A DNA stretch of 64,000 bases, from NCBI GenBank assembly GCA_022225965.2, contig JAKJXP020000031.1:186001-250000 (forward strand), written 5' to 3'. The first letter of the stretch is position 1; each line of letters begins with the position of its first letter. Of the stretch, positions 12,648-26,500 are shown in pieces. The notes beneath the pieces were generated by a model, which saw only the letters and a program-made list of their open reading frames with translations, was not told the DNA's origin and did not search any database. The position numbers and the translations under genes were made by a program. This DNA comes from Diatrype stigma (taxonomy: Eukaryota; Ascomycota; Sordariomycetes; Xylariales; Diatrypaceae).

Positions 12648-15600
12648 TCAATCGTCGTCGCCCAGCCACGGCAGTAGCGAATCCTTGCGCCCAACAGCGC
12701 TGAGCCGCACGCCGCTCTTCTTGCCCCTGATGTGGCCGCCGCCGCTGACGGGCGTCGTAGGGGTTTCGCTCCGCTGCATGTGCTGCAGCTGCTCCTGCTG
12801 CTGCGTGAACGGGGACCATGGCCTGAATGTATCCGCTGTCTCCTTCAGCCTTTCCACCTCCTTTCCCTTCCCCTTGTTCTTCTGCTCCTTCTCCGCCCAC
12901 GGCGGCATCCAATCCTCTTCTTGCGCCTGCGCACCGCTACCTCCAATACCGCTGATGCCGAGACCGATGATGCTGCTATTGGCACTGCCATTAAGGCCGC
13001 CGATGGCGCTACCAAATAGGCCCGAATGCGTCGCCGGGGCGGGGAAGGCATCGAAGTCGATCTCGCTCTCCTCGTCCTCGTCTCTTTCGTATCCGTCGCT
13101 GTCACCGTCGGGATCATCGTCCGTCTCGCGACCGTCCTCCGACAGTCTCTGCAGCTGCTGCTTTCGCGATCGAGGCGCCGCCAGCATCAAATCGTCGTTC
13201 TTCGTGTCCGAATCGGCGCGCGCGTGGTGGCGCTCCGGCTCCTGTACTTTCTCCCGTCCCTGCTGCTGGTGCTGGTCGTGATGATGGCGATCATGGTGGT
13301 GGCGCCTCTTGTATTCGTCCCGTTTCTCAGTAGATTCAGGTTCACGCCCACGCTCACGCCTGCTCCTAGTATCGCTGGTGCTAGATGCTGTCCTTGGTGG
13401 TGAGCGGTCTTCGTCGGTGGCACGGCGCGGCTGATGTTCAGATTCATGGTGTTCCTCGTTACCGGTTTCCTCGATTATATCTGCGATATGCCTAGAGCCC
13501 AGAACCGGGTCCGAGGCGTTGGCGGACTCGTGCAACCCCTGCGGCATGGGCGGGTGCTCAAGATACATGAAAGCGCGGTCGCGAGGCACCCTGGCCCTAC
13601 TCCGAGACCCGGTTGAGCCCGATGCCTGGCTCCGGCTCTGGCTCGACGAGGTCGATCGCTCGCCAGCTGTCTTGGGTCGAGCGTCCACGGCGCTCGCGTA
13701 TCGCAAGGTCTTGAGCTGCTCCTGTGTGTACTGATCGCCGCAAATAGCGCTAAAAGTACCTCGGCCGAGTTTGCCGTCTACGAGAGAGGAGCGCCTCTTC
13801 GGAACCGTCTTCGGGGGTTGCCTCCCGCCGGAGCCGGTAATTGGCACTTGTAGCTTCGCGCCCTGGTTCTGAGCTGGTGGCGTCATTGTTGATGTACCCT
13901 TGCCACTTTGCGCGATGCAGCTCATCTCCCCGTACCCAACACCATCTTCGAGTTCATCGTCTTCCTCCCCTAGTTCAAAGCCATTCTCACGCATCATTGC
14001 CCTCTTATTTCGCAGTGCAGCGAGCAGCATTTCCTCTTGTTTCGTCACAGCCATGAAGCGAGAGTTATTTAGTTCCTTACTGCTGCTGCTGTCGTCGGCC
14101 ATGGTTTCCTCTCTATGTGGCGGTTGTGGCGGTTCTGGCGACTGCAGGTAGATTTCTATGCTTTCCAAGGACAATGGCGACATTGGTGGTGTTGGCTGTT
14201 CGGGGCTGCGGGATTTGAGCGACGTGCGAGTCCCCGGTTGCCGTGGGGGCGTTGCGGTCGTCTCGATGGAGGGAACCCACGAGGGAGTTCCGCCTGTCGA
14301 CACCAGCGGCCTGAGGGAGATCGCCTTCGCCTCGCGGACAGTATATTCAGAATCGCGGAGTTGCGTAAGAAGCGAAGACCCATCTGACGTTCTTGTCGAG
14401 CGATCAGGGAAACAGGATGGCTCAAGTGACGACCGGGATGTTGCCTGGAATGGCAAGACTGTGCTGGTAGAAGAGTGGTTGGAGCGGACAGTGCTTTTAG
14501 AGCGAACCCGACTGTTTTGAGATCTTGGCGTGGACTGAGGAATGCCAAGGTATTCATTAAGCTGTGCGTAACACTCGGCATGGCTCCCGTCTGATGCAAT
14601 CGAGCCAGTAACTGATTGTCGGGCAGAACTTGGCCCACGAACGGGTGCGGCTGTACGAGGGTCCTCAGGGATGCTCTTCTGTGAGAATGGCGATGACCTA
14701 GTGGCGGATTGAACGACTTCCTCATCTGAGTCGGTGTCCGACAGAGATAGGACGCTGGTTATTTGCCTGTCGGATTCTAAAATGCTCTTGTCCGTCCGCG
14801 AAGCCTTCGACGTTCGAGTATACCGACTCGATATGCTAGACGCGGAATCCTTCGCGGCTACTGGATCTATGGACTGGAACGATGGCGCCTGGCCGCTAAA
14901 CATTGATAGCTCACTTTCCTTCGACGGTCTGCGGGTGGGTGACCAGTTCTCACTGCGCTTTCGAATTATCTGTCTGGACGGCGCCGGCAATGGGTCAAAG
15001 AAAGGCGGGCTCCCAATTGGTGATGACCCGCCACATATTGTGGACTCTATGGGTGATTCGCTCCGTGGTTCTAAGTCAGGTGACGGCTCGTTTATGAATA
15101 ACATTTGCTCGTAGTGATCGGATAGCTGATGAGTTGTGTCGCTTGAGGCTCTTAAGCGATTTGGTCTCGTGGATGAGAAGGGAGGTGCTGCTTGATCTGT
15201 CGGCAATAGCCTCGATGCCATCTCGGGCGATTGGTGTGGCTCTTCCAACCTTGGCGACACCAGGGACGGGGACTTCATCACGTAATTGTTTCCAAGGACA
15301 GGCTCGACTTCAGGGCTTAGGACTTCCTGCTGCTGCTGCTGCTGCGGGTGCTGCTGTTGCCGTTGGTGCTGCTGCTGCCTGCGATGCCTCCCCGTAAACA
15401 TTAAGAGGTCCAACCTCGGCGGCTTTTTCTTCCTGCTGTCTAACCTGTTGATGTGAACTCCTTCAACGTCCAACAATGCTTTGGCCTTCGGCGGAAGGCC
15501 ACGTGCTATAGCGGAATTAGAAGTCTGCTGCGACACAGAAAGCGGCACACTCGCTTTCTCATAATGCGAATGGATCGTCGAGCTCGAATGTTGCCGACGG

Positions 15601-16034
15601 ATACTGGATGCATCTGTTGTCACATCTAGATAGTCAGCACTTCTAGCGCCTGCCGACTTCTTCCCATTCAAAAGTTCGTCATTGGAACTATGCGCGGTTC
15701 GTAAAAACCGCGGGAGAACTGCCGACTCCTGGTCCCATATACGGTGACCATGTTTCCTCCCCGCGCTGTCGCCATTCTCTCTGTTTTCTATGTTGCTGTA
15801 CCCTTTGCCATCCGTGGCCAGGCTGGTAGTACTTTCGGATACCGATATGCTGATCCCGCCCGTTGATCGTACATCCCATTGGCGGGGATTGCTATTCGGT
15901 ACGGACAACGAGTCGATGTTGATATGGCCAGTTCCCAGGATTTTTTGTACTTTGGTGAGCGGAGGCGAGATTGTTGGGGGTTCCTTTGGCTTCCGGCTCG
16001 GCATAGGAAACGTGAACTTAGATTTGTGACCCAT
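12648..16034 (-). CDS. Large Ser-rich, mostly disordered fungal protein, function unknown
   Basis: This is a single-exon ORF of 1,128 aa starting at the ATG at 16034. I do not recognise a catalytic domain. The N-terminus is basic (GHKSKFTFPMPSRKPKEPP) and is followed by Ser/Pro/Arg-rich sequence. A poly-Gln tract near residues 220-240 is encoded by a CTG/CTT-type repeat at about 15325-15380 on the plus strand. Around the middle is a short segment, FMAVTKQEEMLLAALRNKRA, predicted to be helical, of a kind I associate with many large disordered ascomycete proteins. The last third has a His/Asp-rich patch (RRHHHDRHHHDQHQQQ), an acidic run (DEDEESEIDFDAF) and a Gly-rich stretch. The length of the frame without stops and its codon structure argue for a real gene. 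A regulatory or scaffold role is only a guess. Confidence 0.8.
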   Translation of the reverse strand: MGHKSKFTFPMPSRKPKEPPTISPPLTKVQKILGTGHINIDSLSVPNSNPRQWDVRSTGGISISVSESTTSLATDGKGYSNIENRENGDSAGRKHGHRIWDQESAVLPRFLRTAHSSNDELLNGKKSAGARSADYLDVTTDASSIRRQHSSSTIHSHYEKASVPLSVSQQTSNSAIARGLPPKAKALLDVEGVHINRLDSRKKKPPRLDLLMFTGRHRRQQQHQRQQQHPQQQQQQEVLSPEVEPVLGNNYVMKSPSLVSPRLEEPHQSPEMASRLLPTDQAAPPFSSTRPNRLRASSDTTHQLSDHYEQMLFINEPSPDLEPRSESPIESTICGGSSPIGSPPFFDPLPAPSRQIIRKRSENWSPTRRPSKESELSMFSGQAPSFQSIDPVAAKDSASSISSRYTRTSKASRTDKSILESDRQITSVLSLSDTDSDEEVVQSATRSSPFSQKSIPEDPRTAAPVRGPSSARQSVTGSIASDGSHAECYAQLNEYLGIPQSTPRSQNSRVRSKSTVRSNHSSTSTVLPFQATSRSSLEPSCFPDRSTRTSDGSSLLTQLRDSEYTVREAKAISLRPLVSTGGTPSWVPSIETTATPPRQPGTRTSLKSRSPEQPTPPMSPLSLESIEIYLQSPEPPQPPHREETMADDSSSSKELNNSRFMAVTKQEEMLLAALRNKRAMMRENGFELGEEDDELEDGVGYGEMSCIAQSGKGTSTMTPPAQNQGAKLQVPITGSGGRQPPKTVPKRRSSLVDGKLGRGTFSAICGDQYTQEQLKTLRYASAVDARPKTAGERSTSSSQSRSQASGSTGSRSRARVPRDRAFMYLEHPPMPQGLHESANASDPVLGSRHIADIIEETGNEEHHESEHQPRRATDEDRSPPRTASSTSDTRSRRERGREPESTEKRDEYKRRHHHDRHHHDQHQQQGREKVQEPERHHARADSDTKNDDLMLAAPRSRKQQLQRLSEDGRETDDDPDGDSDGYERDEDEESEIDFDAFPAPATHSGLFGSAIGGLNGSANSSIIGLGISGIGGSGAQAQEEDWMPPWAEKEQKNKGKGKEVERLKETADTFRPWSPFTQQQEQLQHMQRSETPTTPVSGGGHIRGKKSGVRLSAVGRKDSLLPWLGDDD

Positions 16035-19000
16035 TTTGAGAAGCCAATGGGCCTAACTGAGCTGCACCACCATCGATCGACCAGCTTCCCGTGCTTTGAT
16101 CAGGGCGCAAAGCGTATGGCAGGTGATGTCCAGCCTCAGTTCTTTCAGTGACTGACGGGAGAAGCACCTAATTAACTGCTGTCTTGTGTTGTTATCGCGT
16201 CACTCCGGCGGGGGTAAAGGAAAACCTTGAACTGAGTTTCTGGTGTTGGTCTGATATGGCTGGGCGGTTCGGCGAAGGCTTCATGTGGGGGTAATAGGAG
16301 ACGGTGTCGTAAGTAGCGCAGTTATAGGCAGCATTCCATATCATCGAGTTAATGCAAAGCTTTCGTTCATACACAGCTTAGCCCGTCTCTTGAGAGCCCC
16401 TTGCGACTGTAACAATCGGCAGGCTGCAGCAAATGCGGCTAGTTTTCACAGCCGGGTGTGTGAGGGTTCTAGTCCAGTAGATCCCTCTTCCTTTGGTGGA
16501 ATGCCTACTCAGGTAGACGATATCTATAGCGGTCGATTCGCGCGGTCATGCTGTGTTTCAGGTCACGAAACGGCTGCTAAAGTAGTATTCCACTCGGGAG
16601 GATTAAGTGAGAAGTGACCACAGAAAGGAAGTCAAGATAATTGGTGGAAGGCTGGTTGCTTCGGTGAGATACCGTCTGGTAGGTAATCCTATGTAACGGC
16701 AGAAATGGTGTTGTTCAACAAAGTCGAGGCCCAATATGCTCGAAAGAGAGAAAAAAAGAAATGAATTACATGGTAAGAATCATCAAAAGCTTTGCTATGG
16801 CAAGCTTCGTACCGCTACAGTAACTTTCCCTGCCACACGAACTAGGATTAGCTGGTTGACAGACAGACGGGGAGTTGGCTCCAAGGGGTCCCTGGTAGCA
16901 GTAGCACTGAGCTGTCCAGGCTATTCCCCTTGGGATGAGGCTACCCTACCGTGACCCATGCGGAAAGGAAAGGAGCCCTTGGCCAAACATAGCGAAGATC
17001 GGCAGTGGTTTTCTTGCAATAAGAACCCCTCCATGGTAAATACTGAACCCATAACTAACCATACATGGGTACAATCTCATCTACAAACAGCAGTCAAGCC
17101 AAGATGAGGTCGCAAGGCCGTCATGTAATCCTTTGATGATAGGAACTATTTCCATTTCAGTCGTGCTTTCCGAACGCATTGAAATAATTGTCAGACTCGG
17201 ACTCGTTAGACTACTTGGTTCCTATTACTTGGTTCCTATGTATTAACGTGGGCTAATGACATGCCCAGCTCGCTTATGGGATCAATGCCTGTAGGTATCG
17301 TTGCAGATAATACTCCTTCTATCATAGTATCTTCATAATACACGCGAATCAGTTTCCGGGGTTCAATTGATGATTTCCTAGTCGGTATCATGGATCAGAT
17401 CCGTACTATTAGTAGTATATATCCAGACAATCGGTTCTCATGGTAAGATCCTGTTACTCCAACCACTAGAAAGTATTGAGGGCGCCTCTTTGTCTTTTGC
17501 CAGTCTACGTCTTGCATGCCCATGCTTCATCACTCAGCCTCATACAAAGAAAGGCAACCATCCTAGCTATAGGTATTTTGACAAGCAACTTGAGCTCCCT
17601 CACCGGATCGGAAGCAACATTGAAATCTCACCGGAGCTTTTCTCGACGGCGAAGTAGCTAAGGTCCGGCTAACTGGTTAAAGCTCCCGCTAATGGCGAAG
17701 GGCACTAATCTCTAGTCCCAACAGACCTCGATCGATGCTTTTTAGAGCTACTCGACACCTGCGAAGTAGGTATTGACATTATATCCGGCGAGGTTGGTCT
17801 AGATGCACGCTTACGCAGTGTTGCATGGCGCCGCACATAGCGTTTCTTAGTGAGGAGTAGAACGCGAACACGAAAGTCAGCGGGGGAACGATACAAAATG
17901 GTGTCTCAACGGAATGTTGCATTTGCAGGGCGGAAGCCTTGTGGTAGTATATGTATCTACTTCACGATAAACTTCTGTGTCCAGAAGCTGCTTCATGCCG
18001 CTGACTTACTAAGCGTATACGAATTATTAACTATGAATTACGACGCACGATGCTTCATACCTTCGCGCGTTACAGGGGAGAAGCGGCGCTCATGGTAGGG
18101 CCCCGGCATTCATGGGCATTGTCAAAGCTTTAATGAGGATAATGAGTAAGACGAACCATGCTGTTAGTTCGACCAATAACTGATGCATACGTGGACCGCG
18201 ATGGTGTTCAGCCTGGGTAGCCCGAAGGTACCAATTTTGATAGTCACAAGATAACTCCTATAATAGTAGCGCTCTCCTTGCCTCCGTTGTACTTATTTCC
18301 CGGTCAGCCCGGCGTGCCCGGCTACTACCACGTAGTACTAGACACAATGTTATAGAAATACTAGTTTGGCACCTGGATTTGCCCACCCGTAGTTCACTAT
18401 GTATCAAAGTTGGTTATATGCCGTACGCCACGAAGACTAGACGTGCCAGAGCACCCATCTTTACATAATATTTTGTCACTTAAGACGTTGTGGCCATCTT
18501 CCCACCTCTTGTAAACCCCTGTAGGGCAATTTATGATCCCCGATCCATATACATATGGTGTTGCATGGTACTCTCTAGTCACGATAATCCTGGTAACCAT
18601 CCACGTTCTCGCACGAGTTCCCCACCACCTGGTTAAAGTATGTACGTACTTCGCATTGCCGTAATTTTCATATCGTATCTATCGATCTCAAAACGACCTG
18701 TCGAGCTCCGCGATGCCTACATCCGTGGACATGCCTCTCGTGCAATCTCCTGGAGATTCTGTGTAGCGTTGCACACGGGGAGACGAAACAGCTCGGGATC
18801 TCAAATCAGTCAGTCTGGCATGTGGATGGCCCGCCCGTAAAAGTAAAGATTCGGTCAACAGCATCCACTCACGCGCAATTAGTTGGTGCCGCGGCGAGAA
18901 CGCATGAATGACGCTACACAACCCCTGGCCATAACTGCCGGATATTATTGAATTGTCGTCCCATTTATCCTCGTTGGTTTGCGCGGGCATCCACCCCTTG

Positions 19001-22000
19001 GTCAAGGGCTTATCGGCTTCCAGCCCTTCACGACATGAGCCTTTGCTAGACCTGTGCACGCGTCAGGAACCGTCCACTGTCCCCAATCTCCAACAGGCGT
19101 CGAGGCTGGTGCCAGCGGATCTTGGAAGGCCGGCATGCACGTTGCTGCTACCGGCAACCCTAACCAGGGAGTACACTCTCCGTGAGCCGGCTTCGGTATC
19201 TTTCTTGCACAAGAGCTGGTCACACCGTAGGTAAATATTCGGAAAATCCATATATTTATATATCCATACACAACTATAATCACAAGTTGATAAGTCACAT
19301 CCCAGCCGCGTCGAATTCGAGCCAGGCTAGCATGCGCGCACGAGGCGCACGTCAGCGGCTGAACTTGATCACATTCGATAGCCTGCCCACGCTGCCACGG
19401 AACCGGCGTGCATGCATGCTGGCATGCTGGCATGCCACGCGGTGAAGGCCAGGTAGCCAGCCTCCCTGCTTGCCTGCCTGCAACTTCAACGAAAGCGAAG
19501 AACAGACGCCCTTACTAGAGCCCAGCCCTCGTCGACGTGGAAACGCCAAACGCGTGAACACGTGGACCATCCCGAGACGCGTAGAACTCACAAAGCTGTG
19601 TATATATATAGCTTTATATATGCCTACATAGACCGCGTATAGCTTGCGCATGTACAGTACATGCGTGGCGCTAGAACAATCAACACGCTGATCAACGGTA
19701 GAAACCGCGTTTTCATGGGACGTAGAATAAGCTCTGGGAGTGAAGCTGGTTTTCCGTACATGAAAGTTCTTCTTCTAGAAGCCGAAGACACGGTTCAGTG
19801 AGAGATAGGCTATCAGGGAAGCTGGTTCAGATCGAACGGGCCCCCTATTATTCCACCTTCCCCTCGCCCCGTTTGCGGGGCAGTATGCAGTATACGGTTT
19901 CAAGTTTATTCTCGGAAACGCCAAGGCAGCAAACACGCAAGGGGGGGCGACCAACTACAGCCGGGAACTCATCAAGTCGGCGACGACCCCAGACCAGGGC
20001 ATGCGGGATTATCATTGGTGGTAACCTCTAAAATCGTTTTCTAGCCCAACATGAACAAAAGCACATGAAAGTACGTTATGTGTGGTTTAGAAATGTGTTT
20101 ATAGGTGACGACTAGGTTAAGTACGCAGTAGCTAGGTATGCATGCAACATGGATCTGAGGAATTTTAAATGTTCAGCTGTCAGGTCTCACCGAAACAGAA
20201 AACAGATAGATTGTCAGCCCTCCTATACGTAAATGTATGCATTGGGTAAGAATGAATCAGGTTTTCGTCGTGTTGATGTAGCTGAACCCCAAATCTGAGA
20301 GGTCACTTTTTAGTTTCCGTCCTTCTATCGGACCATATCAAGTGTATAATATGGGCCTATGGTTGTTCCGCGAAGATCCCGATTGCATTGAATGCTTGCG
20401 CGCCCCCCTTTTTGTGAGCTGTCGAGTATGTTCGATTATATACAGGCTCCCTCGGTCACCGTATTGCGCAACGACGCATGTGCGTTAGCCTATGCAGTCT
20501 TACAGGTTATCTCCTAAGTCGTCTAGGTCATAAGAGGTCAAGAAATCATTTGAAATAGAAAACCTTATCTATCGCTTCACATGGGGCTTGATGCCTTAGG
20601 GGGCTGCGTTCAGGGGGGAGTTCGTTCAGGGCCTATAAACCAGGTCAGGTGCGGCTGCAGCCTGGTTACATGCAGACGATACGGTTACTCAGGTGGACTG
20701 AAATGCCAACTCGAAGCACAAATAAGCTGAAACCACCACCATATTGGAGACCCCGAATTAAATACAGCAACCATACATAGCTACGACGAGCTGGCACCGA
20801 TGCGGCTCACAGTGCCAAATATATGAACTGATTCATTCCAAGGACTACCCGGTGGCCAAAGTTTCCATGAGTGTATGGTGATCAAACGAACATAATGAAA
20901 TAGATGTAACCCAAGCATACCTACACAGGCAAAGTGGGGGACATGAACAGCGACCTCTGAACCGCGACCAGACCAGTCTCACCCACCACGAGGACAGCGG
21001 CATCATTCGCTCTTTCTGACAAGACCCCTTCTTTAATTACGTGAGGAAGCATAATGCGATGTACGAGGGTTGCTGCTGCCACTGCAACGTCTGGGTACCA
21101 ACGCCTCAAAGGGGGTTACATCGGCTCCCGCTTGCGCAGATCAGCCGCAGCGTTGTGTGTGCGACGGACCGGTTGGCCATCAGTCCAACCTGTTACGGCG
21201 AAATTACAGTGTTGTAGTATGTAAATTAGCCATAGATAGTTAATGAAACTCCCTATAACACCAATACGACCTATAGCTTCGCCGAGAATTGACTCGCGCG
21301 TTTACTCGTAACTATCGCGGTAGATATGCTTCACGGCATGCCCGATCTAACGTGGTCGCGCCGGGTCAGGGGGCCTAAGCGAACACCCGGAAGCCGGGTG
21401 ACACTCTATCTGACAATTCTTCTCCAAATCACCTTGTTCTCATATCAAATCGCAGCAGCAACATCTACGTAGTCTCTCCAGCGACATACCAGAGTAAAGA
21501 GAAAGATGTGTAGCAATGCCTGATATCGATACCCGTGACGTCGTGAAGAGTACAGGATGCTCTGATAAAGTATTTTATAGATATATCACAGATTGTGTTC
21601 AGTAAGAATCTAAGCTGCAGCTGTGTTCCCAGTCATAGCATAGTCGCTTATAAATAGGGGCTATGGTGATGTTCTATCTTCGCTTGATCCCCCGGTCATA
21701 TCACCACCGGATTCAAGTTTGTCTCCAATACCACTCTCACAATATAACCTTAAACCAATCTCATAATCCCTAAAGGGGTCAGATATTTCGGTAAGAGCAC
21801 GACACCACGTTCGGACATCATGTCCTAGAAGGACATGCGGACATGCTCACAAGGTCTCGTGAGAAACAGTAACCTTACAATCAATTGACACCAGCGATCG
21901 GAGGTGAATTAGATTCGAGCATATGCACTCCATTTGAATTTTGAATTTTCAGTGCATATGTTTGGGTGGCATAAGGCTCATACCCTAGTTTCCAGTCCAT

Positions 22001-22110
22001 TGGAAACTGAATATTTGAACGTCCAGGCTTAGTGGCTTTGGACTACCTATCTAAATATATACCACTAGGGACATCTACCTCTAGAGCCCCTTGAAACACA
22101 CCTGGATACA
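16035..22110. other. 6-kb gene-poor region of ordinary composition
   Basis: No ORF above about 140 codons here has recognisable protein content, and I see no tRNA. The sequence does not have the extreme AT/TpA bias of the degraded blocks. A short CATG-rich near-tandem stretch (about 19408-19436) is the only local structure I noted. Non-coding RNAs cannot be excluded. Confidence 0.5.
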
Positions 22111-23513
22111 CTACGCAGGAGGCAGGAAAGAAGCGAAAAGGGCGCCTTGGATCGTAGCATACATGACCATGAAGAAAACGATTTTGGACCCAAAGTGAGA
22201 CTTTGGGTCACCAAGCAGCGACGCCAGCCAAAAGTACCACAGCGGGTACCCGGAAGAGATCCTGGTGATAATTTGGACGTGGTATGTTGTAACTGCAAGG
22301 GTGGCTAGGATGATCTGAGAGAAAGCCGTTGATCTGATGAAGCCATCTAGTGCCGCGGCTGGAGCTTTGCTGGATCTTCCTTCTCCGCCCAGAAACCGCA
22401 ATGGACTTTGCAGCATATCTATCCCTGATCTCATCAGGAGATAGGTAACAGGAGCGGCGAGAAAGAAAAGAGGGATATTTCCAGGCGTCCAGTAGCGGAG
22501 AAAGCCGACGTTCCTGTTGAGTTCGCGTTAGCGTCATATGACCTACTTCATAGCAGGTTCCTTACCAGTATTGTTCTTGGACGAAGGAATAGATGCTAGG
22601 CAGCGTCTTGCCACACCAGGGCCTCGGTTCCGCCGTTGAAGACCCTGAGCAGAATGTAAGATAAGCGACGAGCTGCGGCACAGCGAAGCCAACAGCGACG
22701 GCTGACCCTCCAACGATAAGAGCAAACCTCCTGCGTATGCTAGCCAAGGTCGGAGGCGACGAGAGCTCCCTCAGAAGCTCAAAGGCAAACGGAACGCCAC
22801 CTAGGATCCCGTTACTGCGGAATGTAGTGGCGAACCCAAACCACATGCCAGACGCCACGAGGCTCACATCGTGCGCGACAGTTCTCTTATCACTGAGGAC
22901 AGCCTTGGCGAAGAAGAGATAGCCCAGGAACGAGAGAAAGGAGAAAGTACTCTCGGCGTACGGAGCAGATAAGAACAGGCCCGCTGGAGACAAGATGTGC
23001 AACAAAGCAGCAGTTAACGACAGCCTTCTGTCCCCCCAGACCACTTGACCTAGCTGGTAGAGCACGAGCACCGATAAAAGGTGGGATACGTGAGATATGA
23101 AAACCCCGATCAGTGCCTCGAAGGACTCACTGCCCCCCAGACCAAAGCTCCTGAGTACTGCAAGCGGGATTAGTTGAGATGACCTCTCGAGGTAATAGGA
23201 GGAATGAACGCGTACGGCTAGCTGTGGAAGAGATGACGACGGGCAAGCCCCCGCCAAACGCCCATTCCTGCTCAAACAAGTAGCCCCGACGAGCAGCCTG
23301 GACGAAATATATGGCATCCCACCTCGTCAGCTTCGTCGACAAATCGAAGACGGACTCGTTGGATGAGGGCAATAGGGGGGAGACCAGCGTGGTGGAGGTA
23401 TCATAGGCAGGACCGACACCGCTCCCGAGGGCGATAGCCAACAACAAAGCCTTCCATGCGGCGAATGCACCGGCTAAAGACCGTACCGGATGCTGGATAT
23501 CAAGTAGAGTCAT
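22111..23513 (-). CDS. GPI18: GPI mannosyltransferase 2 (PIG-V/Gpi18 family)
   Basis: This is the ER-membrane dolichol-phosphate-mannose-dependent mannosyltransferase that adds the second mannose to the GPI-anchor core. The exons are 23216-23513, 22566-23157 and 22111-22513, giving 430 aa with consistent phases. Intron 1 (23158-23215, 58 nt) has donor GTACGC, a CTAAT branch-like site and a GCTTGCAG acceptor; intron 2 (22514-22565) has donor GTAAGG. Diagnostic segments are TRWDAIYFVQAARRGY and EQEWAFGGGLP near the N-terminus, ISHVSHLLSVLVLYQL, LSPAGLFLSAPYAES, and a C-terminal exon ending in hydrophobic helices (YPLWYFWLASLL). Length and topology (multiple membrane spans) fit the family. The gene is isolated, with several kb of empty DNA on both sides. 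Confidence 0.92.
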
Positions 23514-26500
23514 CCTGAAAGAAGCCGGAAACTCAGTGCTATGTATATCTAATTTCTGCTCTTGAGGTACCTGGGCACGCTACATGGGCGGCATGACATA
23601 TGCTTGACTCCAGCTTCAGCGTTTGTTTGTACAGAATGCAGCGGTCTGGCAAGCTCCCAACAGCTACCCACGCCACCTAGCTACCTAATAGCGTGGTTAT
23701 GTAAGCCATCCATCGCTACTGAACCACTACGTAAAACCCATCCATCTTATACATACATGTATGTAGCTATATACACTATCATTTTCACAGACTTCAGAGT
23801 CTCCGAGTCTCCAGGCCTCGAGCCTCGGTTTATCGTCAACACTTCGGAAGGAAAAAGGGTTTACGCACATCCTTAATATATAAATCAACTTGCCTCGGTT
23901 CAAATTTAGCAGTAACTATTCCTTGCCCTCTTGGTAAATACTCGTTAACGCCGTGGCCTATTGATATACCGGTAGCTCGCACAACCGAAGAGACGATTGA
24001 GTAATAAGCCAGCAAGTGTAAACTATAGCTTCGAACGCGCATGCCGAGGCTTCATGAAAGAAAGCTATGGGAAGAAGAGAGCTTCGAGAGAGATATGTAT
24101 ACTATAATTACCACGTATTCCCGCGGCATGATTATACTAGGTACTTACATACCTTAACTACCCGCTGTTTTATGCACGAGATCGTGGTGATGGTGTGGAT
24201 CTCTCAGATGCAAGATCCGAACATCCGGCCACAATACTCCGTACATCAGGTAAGTTATTGGGCCATTCAGCCCTACGACTGCTAGTGGATGCCGTCGACT
24301 TTTCTAGAGCCCAAGCTCAGACTCGACACATGCCTGCCTAGAAAGTAGCTACACAGGACTTGACAGGTAGCGCAGTCACCCAGTTTTGTTGTTCGGCTTC
24401 CATGGCACAGCGCCCAGGTAATACTTGTGCCACCTGATTATCTACCATGGAACGGACTCGCATTTGAAGTTTGCCGATGACTAGGTATTGACAACGGAGC
24501 CGGACTTATTGATGTTCCTATGGTATGATATGGTGCAGCCATAGGACACAGACCCAACGCTGATCTATCGGGAGCACGGGGCATATGGTTCGCATTCGGA
24601 GTGCTTGAACGACCGACAAGACACAAGTGTGGAAGAATCTAGTGGTTTATTGGGCGGATCGACGAACTACCTATCGTCCGATTAGAACATAGCAAGATAG
24701 AAGAGCGGTCGGTAGTAAAGTAAACACTCATGTGTTTATGAGACGAAAGTGAAATACGATTACGAGCGGTGGCTGGCTGCCATGGTTTTTAGGGAATGGT
24801 TGGGGAGCACACTATTGAACAGGTTATCGGGATAGCTCAACTACGAATCGAATGTCGCCAAGACACGAACGACATTTTCAACGATCGCCTAAAGCCTTCT
24901 GCCCTCAAGGCTGCATGGAGCCAGGCTACACACACCTGGACACATAGAGAAAGCATCAAGGATTCGAGGAGCCAACAAAATAAGCAAATGGCACAAAGAC
25001 ATAGTTGAGTAGTAAGACGGATGGATGTGGCTGTGGCTGTGTAAAGGGGGAATGCAAAATTAGAGGACCTTAATGATTAACGTCGCACAAAAGGGGTAGC
25101 CCCCAATTACATAGTAGTTGGTTACCTATGCCTTCCACCCTATAAAATCTATGTTATATTCAACTCATAGCAACTACTAGGTCAGGTATCGTATCAGTAA
25201 CGAGTCATTGCCTTTAGGAGAAGGAGAAAGGAATCATCCGAGTGACTGTCTAGATTCGCGCCCATAAGTACATGTTTGCATGGGTAGCTCAGGGGTCGGG
25301 GGTACCCGTACACCTACACTTACGTACAAGACATCGTAAACTATACCACGTAATTAGGAGGTACAATACATGCTAGCTAATTAGGGGTGGGATCATGCCT
25401 CCAGTCGGGAGCGTCTATCCTACCTCCTGTGGACCCTTTGCACGTCCCTCGTTCAAGTTATTGCACGCTATTTTGCCATGTACTGTAATACATATGAGTC
25501 CATATAATTTGTTAGCAAACCAATGTATCTAAGTATTTCGAACGATACACGCAAATGCTTGCGTATAAGATTTACGTACCAATTAACCAGTATTCATCCG
25601 ATTGAAAATTGGAAAACTGCGTATATAATGGAATACAATTGGGAATAAATGCGATACGTTTTTTGAAGTATCCGGATTGGGTATAATTAAGGGCCGTTAT
25701 ATAAGGTTCTGTAAGTACGTTGGCATTATATTGGGGCAAGTAGCGGTTTTGGGCTCCACAGGAGGTAGGATAGACAAACCGCTCCAGTCGCTGACCTGTC
25801 TTGTAATCATTGTACTTTTAGCCTTTTTGATGTTTTTGAGCCAGTGCGACAGCGCAACGCACTACTAGCAGGTCAATTCGTACCTGTATTGCGCGTACGG
25901 ACTAACTGTAGTCACCATTACTGACTGTAGCTATACCCAGTAAGCATGAGACTTGAGACTCGCTGACCGCCTTTCATGACACAGAAAGCTAGGTACAGTA
26001 AAATACCTAAATTGCGACACAGATCGAGTTATCAGATAAGATTCCCCAGCTTAAGAGCGGTAATGTCGTGAGTTTCATCTCGGGGTTGCGTCAGACTTCC
26101 TCGCTTTGATCTGAACGGGCGAGTGGTCAGTTTCAGTGTAAAAGCCAGGCACGCAGCACGAGCCACAGAGCGGTGCCTTCTATCCAGAGCTCTGTAGACC
26201 AACCTGGGCAGGTGTTAGTTAGTTAGGCCTGTAAGATAGCGCCGCGTTCCGAACCCCCAACCCCGCCCGCCAATCCCACCATCCTGCCCATCGCACCGCA
26301 CCGCACCAGCAATAACAGACCACTGAAACGGCCAACCCACTCTTCCCCTAGGCCCAGCCAGCTGCGCACGACGCCCTCGGCTTTCAGCTACGCATCAAGA
26401 CACCCCTGGGCCGGCAAAGCTCAAGCTCCAAGCTCAGCAAATCTAGGATCGGTCGATTCAAGTTGCTCGATATCCATGCCTTGCTTGTTAGCCTAACTAC